Source: LB3-1 sp036401895
GTDB taxonomy: Bacteria; Chloroflexota; Chloroflexia; Chloroflexales; Kallotenuaceae
Reading direction: 5' to 3'
Length of the DNA stretch: 6,430 nucleotides
NCBI GenBank assembly: GCA_036401895.1
Contig: DASWTW010000447.1
Location: 1-6,430, forward strand
Program-made: the position numbers and the translations under genes
Notes under the pieces: generated by a model
Databases searched by the model: none
Told to the model about the DNA's origin: nothing
The model's input: the letters and a program-made list of their open reading frames with translations, nothing else
In this document: piece by piece, positions 1-6,430 of the stretch
How positions within the stretch are numbered: the stretch's first letter is position 1
How the letters are laid out: each line of letters begins with the position of its first letter

Positions 1-53
1 CATTAGGCACGCCGCCAGCGTTGATCCTGAGCCAGGATCAAACTCGTCATCAC
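1..53 (-). rRNA. 16S ribosomal RNA, 5' end only (partial)
   Basis: Read on the minus strand, the first bases of the window match the universal start of bacterial 16S rRNA. The conserved GAGTTTGATCCTGGCTCAG block is followed by the conserved stretch around AACGCTGGCGGCGTGCC. Aligning this block to the E. coli numbering I know places base 1 of the mature 16S near window position 53. Only about 53 nucleotides are present; the rest of the gene lies beyond the left edge. The base before GAGTTTG is C instead of the usual A, so the commonly used 27F site differs at its first base. The 16S would be the first gene of an rRNA operon driven by the two promoters at 260-390. The exact mature 5' end is estimated by homology, not observed. 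Confidence 0.95.
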
Positions 54-154
54 TGGTGGAGCGAAAAAGCTCGCCGGCACCGCGATGGGTCCAATCCGAA
101 AAAATCACAGGTCACGCATCACACGTCAGTTGGTCAGGTGCGCCGACAGGCGAC

Positions 155-186
155 AAAAAATCGAGGGTGAAGCTGTCACCACTCGA
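155..186 (-). terminator. Terminator-like hairpin with U6 tract inside the rrn leader
   Basis: On the minus strand, TCGAG (186-182), one unpaired T (181), GGTGA (180-176), loop CAGCT and TCACC-CTCGA (170-161) form a 10-bp stem with a single bulge. It is followed directly by six T residues (160-155). This is the textbook form of an intrinsic terminator, and only the minus strand has the T run. It sits about 70-100 nt downstream of the proximal rrn promoter start and about 100 nt before 16S. It may be an attenuator that the antitermination complex must override, an RNA folding or processing element, or a stop for read-through from rph. The structure is clear; the function is inferred. Confidence 0.65.
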
Positions 187-205
187 TGCGTTGCGCGTTG
201 TCGGT

Positions 206-228
206 GTCTGCTTCCACAGAAGCGAGAC
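206..228 (-). other. rrn leader hairpin 2 (possible boxB-like stem)
   Basis: On the minus strand GTCT, one bulged C, GCTTC, loop TGTG, GAAGC and AGAC form a 9-bp stem with a tetraloop and one bulge. It lies about 25 nt downstream of the predicted proximal rrn transcription start. Its place and size resemble the boxB hairpin of rRNA antitermination leaders, but no boxA-like sequence follows it, so that role is speculative. Confidence 0.5.
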
Positions 229-234
229 GATGAT

Positions 235-252
235 GTCGCCGTTACCGGCGAC
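235..252 (-). other. rrn leader hairpin 1 at the 5' end of the P2 transcript
   Basis: GTCGCC (252-247 on the minus strand), loop GGTAAC and GGCGAC (240-235) form a perfect 6-bp GC-rich stem. It begins one or two bases after the predicted start of the proximal rrn promoter, so the nascent rRNA precursor would begin almost directly in a hairpin. Such a stem could protect the 5' end or pace early elongation; this is inferred. Confidence 0.5.
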
Positions 253-259
253 GTCGAGA

Positions 260-288
260 AGTATAGCTCGGCCTTTTCGATTTGTCAA
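260..288 (-). promoter_or_regulatory. rrn promoter P2 (proximal), TTGACA-17-TATACT
   Basis: On the minus strand a perfect -35 hexamer TTGACA (288-283) is separated by exactly 17 bp from TATACT (265-260), a five-of-six match to the sigma70 -10. Predicted start is around 253-254. The DNA just upstream of the -35 on this strand contains short A tracts (AAAACGAGAAAGCAAA, within 292-309), compatible with an UP element contacted by the RNA polymerase alpha subunits, as is typical of rRNA promoters. It lies about 200 bp upstream of 16S and points into it. Confidence 0.9.
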
Positions 289-362
289 GGCGTTTGCTTT
301 CTCGTTTTGCACAGCCTTTCGGCCGGCATCGTTGTGAACTGCGTTCGTCAACGACGGGCGAT

Positions 363-390
363 AGTTTACCACGTTCAAATCGTTTGTCAA
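363..390 (-). promoter_or_regulatory. rrn promoter P1 (distal), TTGACA-16-TAAACT
   Basis: A second perfect TTGACA (390-385, minus strand) is followed after 16 bp by TAAACT (368-363), preceded by TG plus one base, so it also qualifies as an extended -10. The two -35 boxes are 102 bp apart, giving the tandem P1-P2 layout known from E. coli rrn operons. It lies about 104 bp beyond the rph stop codon, so it serves the rRNA operon rather than rph. Predicted start is around 356. Confidence 0.8.
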
Positions 391-493
391 GCAGCGCACT
401 TAAAGGCATTTTTACAGCAATGGAAAGGGCTAAACTCCGTATTCATCTGCTCTAAACGTGACGAGGAATTTTTCGCAATTTCGCCGCAGTTGC

Positions 494-1213
494 TCATCCC
501 AGGATTTGCAATCGTGTTTGCTGATGGAGCAGCAGCTCACGAATGCCTTTGGTCCCGAGGTCCAACATTTGATCCATTTGCTGCCGATCGAAGGGCTGGC
601 CCTCTGCCGTTCCCTGGACCTCGACAAACGCACCGCTTCCGGTCTGGACGATGTTGCAATCGACGGCGGCGGTGCTATCTTCGGCGTAAGTCAGATCTAG
701 CAGCGGCTCGCCATCGACGATGCCGACGCTGACGGCTGCGATTTGCGTCACGAGCGGCGATGCTGTCAATGTGCCGTCTTTGACCAGCGGTTGGATCGCG
801 TAGGCCAGCGCGACATATGCGCCGGTGATTGCGGCGGTGCGCGTGCCGCCATCCGCCTGGAGCACGTCACAGTCGAGCGTGACCGTACGCTCGCCGAGCA
901 GCTGGAGATCGATTGCGGCGCGGAGTGAGCGTCCGATCAAGCGCTGAATCTCCTGGGTTCGTCCGCTGGCTCCGTTGCGCTCACGCCGGGTGCGCGTATG
1001 GGTTGCGCGCGGCAGGAGCGAATACTCGGCGGTCAGCCAGCCTTTGCCGCGACCTTTGAGCCAGGCTGGAACTCCCGCCTCGATGCTCGCGCTGCACAAA
1101 ACATGGGTATTGCCGCACTTGATCAGCACCGAGCCCTCGGCATATTTCTGCACGCCGGTGACGATCTCGATCGGACGAAGTTGATCCGGCGCACGGCCAT
1201 CTAAACGCTGCAT
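494..1213 (-). CDS. rph: RNase PH (3'-to-5' phosphorolytic tRNA nucleotidyltransferase)
   Basis: The protein (239 aa) removes nucleotides from the 3' ends of tRNA precursors by phosphorolysis, releasing nucleoside diphosphates. It is cytoplasmic and normally a ring-shaped hexamer. The sequence opens with the family start RLDGRAPDQLRPI (residues 3-15). It carries the conserved RTQEIQRLIGRSLRA block (85-99), the phosphate-binding DGGTRT (121-126, key Arg125), and the metal-site acids Asp179 and Asp185 in YAEDSTAAVDCN. Length matches the family (about 237-245). I choose ATG at 1213 because the homologous N-terminus starts there and AGGAGG lies 4 nt upstream. An in-frame GTG at 1234 would add seven untypical residues and sit almost on the predicted transcription start. 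Stop is TGA. The gene is divergent from uvrA and points at the downstream rRNA promoters. No clear terminator is visible in the 391-493 gap. Confidence 0.96.
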   Translation of the reverse strand: MQRLDGRAPDQLRPIEIVTGVQKYAEGSVLIKCGNTHVLCSASIEAGVPAWLKGRGKGWLTAEYSLLPRATHTRTRRERNGASGRTQEIQRLIGRSLRAAIDLQLLGERTVTLDCDVLQADGGTRTAAITGAYVALAYAIQPLVKDGTLTASPLVTQIAAVSVGIVDGEPLLDLTYAEDSTAAVDCNIVQTGSGAFVEVQGTAEGQPFDRQQMDQMLDLGTKGIRELLLHQQTRLQILG

Positions 1214-1217
1214 AAAG

Positions 1218-1223
1218 CCTCCT
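1218..1223 (-). promoter_or_regulatory. rph ribosome binding site (AGGAGG)
   Basis: On the minus strand a perfect AGGAGG ends 4 nt before ATG at 1213. It is the main evidence for that start over GTG at 1234, which has no such site ahead of it and would have almost no leader. Confidence 0.8.
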
Positions 1224-1242
1224 CGCTCATTCACTTCGCCGT

Positions 1243-1251
1243 ATTGTAGCA
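1243..1251 (-). promoter_or_regulatory. rph promoter, extended -10 TGCTACAAT
   Basis: On the minus strand TGCTACAAT (1251-1243) combines the TGn extension with TACAAT, a five-of-six match to the -10 consensus. No good -35 is found 16-18 bp upstream, as is common for extended -10 promoters. The predicted start near 1236 leaves a leader of about 23 nt before ATG at 1213, enough for the AGGAGG site. Confidence 0.55.
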
Positions 1252-1340
1252 GCGATTCTGAGGATACATTTTTGAAGCAAAATGAAGATCAGAAACATGT
1301 CATGTGATCGCCTTGTGGATGTGGCGTAAAGTCGGTACTA

Positions 1341-1369
1341 TTGATCGGAAGGCAATAGAGTGCTATACT
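1341..1369 (+). promoter_or_regulatory. uvrA promoter, TTGATC-17-(TGC)TATACT
   Basis: TTGATC (1341-1346) is followed after exactly 17 bp by TATACT (1364-1369), and TGC directly before the -10 makes it an extended -10 as well. Predicted start is about 1376, giving an untranslated leader near 139 nt before the uvrA ATG at 1515. It is the only strong promoter-like match I see on this strand between the two divergent genes. Confidence 0.8.
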
Positions 1370-1374
1370 TGTGT

Positions 1375-1388
1375 CGTACAAGTGTTCG
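1375..1388 (+). promoter_or_regulatory. LexA (SOS) box-like operator at the uvrA transcription start
   Basis: CGTACAAGTGTTCG is a near palindrome with half-sites CGTAC and GTTCG separated by 4 bp. It differs at one base from the CGAAC-N4-GTTCG form of the Gram-positive-type LexA operator. It begins 5 bp after the -10 hexamer and covers the predicted start site, the right place for a repressor to block uvrA. uvrA is a classical SOS gene in many bacteria. The motif is seen; recognition by LexA in this organism is inferred. Confidence 0.5.
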
Positions 1389-1389
1389 T

Positions 1390-1441
1390 GTCGCTGCCCA
1401 TCGAGAGACTCGCTGTTATGAGATGAGCCGCGGCCTTTTTT
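1390..1441 (+). terminator. Possible attenuator hairpin plus U6 tract in the uvrA leader
   Basis: The arms 1390-1402 and 1422-1434 can pair as an imperfect stem of about 11 pairs (including one U-G wobble) with two single mismatches (1395/1429 and 1398/1426), closing on CATC/GATG. After two Cs follow six T residues (1436-1441). It lies in the untranslated leader about 14 nt after the predicted start and about 75 nt before the uvrA start codon, so early termination of uvrA transcription would be possible. The stem is imperfect and its loop is 19 nt, hence modest confidence. Confidence 0.35.
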
Positions 1442-1514
1442 ATTGCCCTAATCAGCTAAAACAAGCTGCTGATCGTCTCGGAAACTCCACGGCGACAGGT
1501 GGGAGAAGCACTAC

Positions 1515-4781
<3,267 letters not shown>

Positions 4782-4806
4782 GCTGACACACAATCAGATT
4801 GCAATG

Positions 4807-4839
4807 CAGGGTAGCCACACGGCTACCCTGTTCGATTCT
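4807..4839 (+). terminator. uvrA intrinsic terminator
   Basis: CAGGGTAGCC (4807-4816), loop ACAC and GGCTACCCTG (4821-4830) form a perfect 10-bp stem with a tetraloop. It is followed by TTCGATTCT, a broken but T-rich tract. It starts 25 nt after the uvrA stop codon and the T-rich side is on the plus strand, so it should end the uvrA transcript. The opposite strand also reads as a hairpin but has no U run. Confidence 0.8.
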
Positions 4840-4992
4840 ATAGCTCGTACTTTCGAATGAGTGGCGAAGAAACAGAATGTGAATCTATATTCATGAACTG
4901 ATGCGCGGTAAACGATCCAATCTGATACGTAAATCGGTAGTAAAGACACGAATAGATTGCTTAATTAGAATGGTAGAACATATTTAACTTCT

Positions 4993-5010
4993 TTGTAGAT
5001 ACTTGTAGAT
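4993..5010 (+). repeat. Direct repeat TTGTAGAT x2 with 10-bp period
   Basis: TTGTAGAT occurs at 4993-5000 and 5003-5010, one helical turn apart, about 40 bp upstream of the promoter candidate at 5048. Repeats on the same DNA face can be binding sites for an activator, but at this length chance is a fair explanation. Confidence 0.3.
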
Positions 5011-5047
5011 GTATGAACAGAGCAAAATATCACAGCGCAAAGATAAA

Positions 5048-5081
5048 TTGAAAGGTTTTTGATAGACTCCTATGCTATAGT
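5048..5081 (+). promoter_or_regulatory. Promoter candidate upstream of the tail-collar gene
   Basis: Two overlapping readings exist. TTGAAA (5048-5053) lies 17 bp before TATGCT (5071-5076). TGCTATAGT (5073-5081) is an extended -10 with a five-of-six hexamer but no good -35. Either predicts a start around 5083-5088, inside the switch from AT-rich to mixed DNA and just before a 10-bp inverted repeat. The transcript would have about 435 untranslated nt before ATG at 5521. A closer promoter was not found. Confidence 0.55.
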
Positions 5082-5097
5082 GGAACTACATTCTCAA

Positions 5098-5440
5098 CTG
5101 CGCTCTGCCAGCCAATCTTTAACGATGCCCGTGCAATCATAAAGCCTAGACATCAGAGCGCAGCGGTCAACCTCAGCCACCTCGAAACGTTAGATCAACC
5201 ATATCTGATCGCGCGCTCCGGTAGCCCAACGCATATAACGCCTCTCGTGTCGCTCTTGTGATTCGCAAGAGCTGCGTGTAGTTGGTCCAGATCCGTGCAT
5301 CCCGATCGAGGGTGTAGCCTGGCTTTGGATTGAATGCGCAATTTCCCGCAGTGTGCAGTCGTCCTGTTTAGTATGCTCAGCGACTGGCGTCTTGCCGGTC
5401 GTGATGTGTGTTTGGCAGCCCATCTCGCCCGGCTGCCGGA
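5098..5440 (+). ncRNA. Candidate structured leader RNA or small RNA, class unknown
   Basis: Four strong inverted repeats follow the promoter candidate. CTGCGCTCTG (5098-5107) pairs perfectly with CAGAGCGCAG (5154-5163). GCTCTTG (5252-5258) pairs with CAAGAGC (5266-5272), and two more pairs can form inside. CGACTGGC (5381-5388) pairs with GCCGGTCG (5394-5401) with one wobble. GGCAGCC (5414-5420) pairs with GGCTGCC (5431-5437). I checked by eye for tmRNA, RNase P RNA, SRP RNA and common riboswitch cores and recognise none. It may be a long 5' leader controlling the tail-collar gene or a separate RNA. No U-rich terminator is visible at its end. Confidence 0.35.
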
Positions 5441-5505
5441 TTATATGAGGAGATCTGAACGACGGAAGAGGTCCGAATAGGCAGTCATTCCACGCTAATG
5501 CCCTG

Positions 5506-5512
5506 AAGGAGG
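5506..5512 (+). promoter_or_regulatory. Ribosome binding site of the tail-collar gene (AAGGAGG)
   Basis: A perfect AAGGAGG ends 8 nt before ATG at 5521. It fixes the start codon and predicts strong translation. Confidence 0.9.
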
Positions 5513-5520
5513 GTACCTTT

Positions 5521-6069
5521 ATGGAAGGCTACATCGCCGAGATCCGCTTATTTGCCGGCAATTTCGCGCCGCGCGGCTGGGCTTTTTGCAATGGTCAGAT
5601 CCTCTCGATCGCCCAGAACACGGCGCTCTTCTCACTGCTGGGCACGACCTTTGGCGGCAACGGACAAACCACCTTCGCGCTCCCGGATTTGCGGGGACGG
5701 GTAGCAGTCAGTCCAGGTCAGGGACCGGGGTTGCCCGCTGTGAACCTGGGCCAGATGTCGGGTGAGCCGACGCACACGCTGATCATCACCGAGATGCCGG
5801 CGCATAACCATACCGCGCAGACCACGACGCGCGCCTATGACCAGGGCTTCGGCGACCCCGGCGACAGCCCGCGCACGACCAACAACTTCTGGAGCTCCGT
5901 GTCCAGTGGTGGTCCCTACAACACTACCGCCAATACCTCGATGAATGCCGGCGCTGTGCAAGCGACGATCGGCATCGCGGGCGGGAGCCAGCCGCATAAC
6001 AATATGCAGCCCTACCTCGGCGTGAACTATATCATTTGCATGGAAGGGATCTATCCATCGCGGAACTAA
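5521..6069 (+). CDS. Phage tail-collar domain protein (microcystin-dependent protein/Mdp type)
   Basis: The 182-aa protein begins with the typical opening of the tail-collar family: a GYIAEIRLFAGNFAPRGWAFCNGQ-like start (residues 3-25; the stretch is given by position), then SIAQNTALFSLLGTTFGGNG and FALPDLRGRV (about 29-61). A central PAHNH motif follows (about 94-98). It ends with the conserved QPHNNMQPYLGVNYIICMEG block (about 157-176) and PSRN at the C-terminus. Family members include short tail-fibre and collar parts of phages and bacterial homologues of MdpB. Their cellular role is poorly known, with proposed trimeric fibre-like assembly. There is no signal peptide. Length is normal for the short bacterial forms and the gene looks intact. 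No phage head, sheath or baseplate genes are visible nearby, so a complete prophage is not shown. A secreted beta-helix gene follows 181 bp later. The start is set by AAGGAGG at 8 nt. Confidence 0.9.
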   Translation: MEGYIAEIRLFAGNFAPRGWAFCNGQILSIAQNTALFSLLGTTFGGNGQTTFALPDLRGRVAVSPGQGPGLPAVNLGQMSGEPTHTLIITEMPAHNHTAQTTTRAYDQGFGDPGDSPRTTNNFWSSVSSGGPYNTTANTSMNAGAVQATIGIAGGSQPHNNMQPYLGVNYIICMEGIYPSRN

Positions 6070-6139
6070 CGCATCCTCCTGGCAATGGAGGCGCTGCTGG
6101 TGCCCCAAGCGTTGCGTCTTCAGCGATTTCGACGTTGAC

Positions 6140-6193
6140 CACATGGCTACCAGAACCGGATCGTAGTGGCGATCCGAGGCTGGTAGCTACGTG
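6140..6193 (+). other. Very strong nested hairpin between the tail-collar and beta-helix genes
   Basis: The outer arms CAC-a-TGGCTACCAG (6140-6153) and CTGGTAGCTA-c-GTG (6180-6193) pair with one mismatch and one G-T wobble. Inside, after a 3-by-3 internal loop, CGGATC (6157-6162) pairs perfectly with GATCCG (6171-6176) around an 8-nt loop. In total about 19 base pairs form. No T tract follows on either strand, so a classical intrinsic terminator is unlikely. It may act in mRNA processing or stability between two cotranscribed genes, or be a protein-binding inverted repeat or a short mobile palindrome. Confidence 0.6.
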
Positions 6194-6235
6194 CGCGATC
6201 ACGGCGGCACATTGTTGTGGTACCTCGCTAGCGAA

Positions 6236-6241
6236 AAGGAG
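6236..6241 (+). promoter_or_regulatory. Ribosome binding site of the beta-helix gene (AAGGAG)
   Basis: AAGGAG ends 9 nt before ATG at 6251 and supports that start. No matching promoter is visible in 6070-6250, so expression may come from the tail-collar transcript. Confidence 0.8.
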
Positions 6242-6250
6242 CATTCACTT

Positions 6251-6430
6251 ATGCGTAAATCGACCTCGTGGATAGTGGGCGTGATCGTGCTGCTGGCGCT
6301 GATGCTCTTCCCAACGGCAGCGCCGGTCTCCGCCGCCACGATCATTGTCAATCCGGGTGGTGGTGGCAACTTCACGACGATCCAGGCAGCGATCAATAAC
6401 GCCAGCCCTGGTGACACGATCGCGATCAAA
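6251..6430 (+). CDS. Secreted right-handed parallel beta-helix-type protein, N-terminus only (partial)
   Basis: Sixty codons are present and the frame is open to the window end. Residues 1-28 form a clear Sec signal peptide: MRKSTSW with two basic residues, a hydrophobic core IVGVIVLLALMLF (8-20), and a small-residue cleavage site at VSA (26-28) before ATIIV. The mature start contains GGNFTTIQAAINNASPGDTI (residues 39-58), the typical first turn of pectin-lyase-fold proteins such as NosD/DUF1565-like and polymorphic outer proteins. The protein is therefore exported and probably surface-bound or extracellular. Substrate or function cannot be told from this part. It lies 181 bp after the tail-collar gene in the same direction with its own ribosome site. 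The remainder lies beyond the right edge. Confidence 0.85.
   Translation, partial: MRKSTSWIVGVIVLLALMLFPTAAPVSAATIIVNPGGGGNFTTIQAAINNASPGDTIAIK

Larger units (their letters stand above)
54..253 (-). other. rrn operon 5' leader (pre-16S external transcribed spacer)
   Basis: This is the roughly 200-nt stretch between the predicted start of the proximal rrn promoter (about 253-254) and the mature 16S start. It has no coding potential on the minus strand that I can support. It is rich in secondary structure, with three successive hairpins at 252-235, 228-206 and 186-161, the last followed by a U tract. In other bacteria such leaders carry antitermination signals (boxB/boxA) and half of the RNase III processing stem. 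I could not find a convincing boxA (a TGCTCTTT-like element), and the other half of any processing stem would lie outside the window. Confidence 0.75.
4840..5520. other. Long non-coding region between uvrA and the tail-collar gene
   Basis: No convincing gene is present in these 680 bases. The first part (4840-5090) is AT-rich and full of stops on both strands; it holds a short direct repeat and a promoter candidate. The second part (5090-5520) has a more even composition and many inverted repeats, fitting a structured leader RNA. A 65-codon minus-strand stretch without start (5367-5173) and a 77-codon minus-strand reading frame (5423-5190) overlap there; neither shows a family I recognise. 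Confidence 0.7.

Noticed and set aside
54..253. boxA antitermination element in the rrn leader
   Set aside because: No sequence close to TGCTCTTT was found; the nearest T-rich piece (GAGCTTTTT near 64-72, minus strand) is too poor a match.
4807..4830. Shared GGCTACC core between the uvrA terminator stem and the 6140-6193 hairpin as a repeat family
   Set aside because: Only seven bases are shared and the surrounding structures differ; coincidence is sufficient.
4957..4986. TTGCTT-18-TATTTA as an additional plus-strand promoter
   Set aside because: Both hexamers are weak and the DNA is AT-rich, so such matches are expected by chance.
5190..5423. 77-codon minus-strand reading frame between uvrA and the tail-collar gene
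   Set aside because: No recognisable family, no good ribosome site and it overlaps several RNA-like inverted repeats; likely a chance open frame.
5412..5446. TTGGCA ... TTATAT as a promoter close to the tail-collar gene
   Set aside because: Spacer is 23 bp, too long for a sigma70 promoter, and it is occupied by a perfect hairpin.
5445..5480. Eleven-codon reading frame rich in Arg and Lys upstream of the tail-collar gene
   Set aside because: No ribosome site ahead of it and too short to distinguish from chance.
6075..6095. CCTCC/GGAGG stem after the tail-collar stop as a terminator
   Set aside because: Only 5 bp and no following T tract.
6135..6169. TTGACC as a -35 box of a promoter for the beta-helix gene
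   Set aside because: No -10-like hexamer at 16-18 bp; the bases belong to the strong hairpin at 6140-6193.

Overview
The window looks like chromosomal DNA of a moderately GC-rich, free-living bacterium. The 16S start, the style of the UvrA and RNase PH proteins, and a tail-collar gene followed by a secreted beta-helix gene would all fit Chloroflexota (green non-sulfur bacteria and relatives). That placement is an impression from protein and rRNA style, not a computed result. Coding regions are GC-rich. The 4840-5090 intergenic stretch is clearly AT-rich.

Layout. (1) Positions 1-53 are the 5' end of a 16S rRNA gene on the minus strand. Upstream of it (54-390) lie a structured rrn leader and two tandem sigma70-type promoters: TTGACA-17-TATACT proximal and TTGACA-16-TAAACT distal. 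The leader contains a convincing intrinsic-terminator-like hairpin with a U6 tract between promoters and rRNA, which is unusual. (2) Positions 494-1213, minus strand, encode RNase PH (rph), pointing toward the rRNA operon. (3) Positions 1214-1514 are a divergent promoter region. rph has an extended -10 promoter. uvrA has a strong promoter (TTGATC-17-TATACT with TGC extension), a LexA-box-like palindrome at the predicted transcription start, and a possible attenuator hairpin in its leader. (4) Positions 1515-4781, plus strand, encode UvrA, the damage-recognition ATPase of nucleotide excision repair. It has extra insertions and a C-terminal Asn-Gly-Lys repeat tail ending in an AT-hook-like motif. 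A strong terminator hairpin follows. (5) Positions 4840-5520 hold no convincing gene. They contain a promoter candidate near 5048-5081 and a series of inverted repeats that suggest a long structured 5' leader or an unannotated RNA. (6) Positions 5521-6069, plus strand, encode a phage tail-collar/Mdp-type protein. (7) A 181-bp gap with a very strong nested hairpin precedes a second plus-strand gene at 6251. This encodes a secreted parallel-beta-helix-type protein and is cut by the window end.

How the parts relate. rph and the rRNA operon are co-oriented, and both belong to stable-RNA metabolism (RNase PH trims tRNA 3' ends). uvrA is divergent from them and appears to be an SOS-type single-gene transcription unit closed by its own terminator. 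The tail-collar and beta-helix genes are separate from this housekeeping block and may form a surface or secreted-protein unit. I see no transposon, CRISPR array, tRNA or complete phage module. I did not find a clear new multi-gene system. The most interesting signals are regulatory RNA and DNA structures: the rrn leader terminator, the uvrA operator and attenuator, the 5098-5440 structured leader and the 6140-6193 hairpin.
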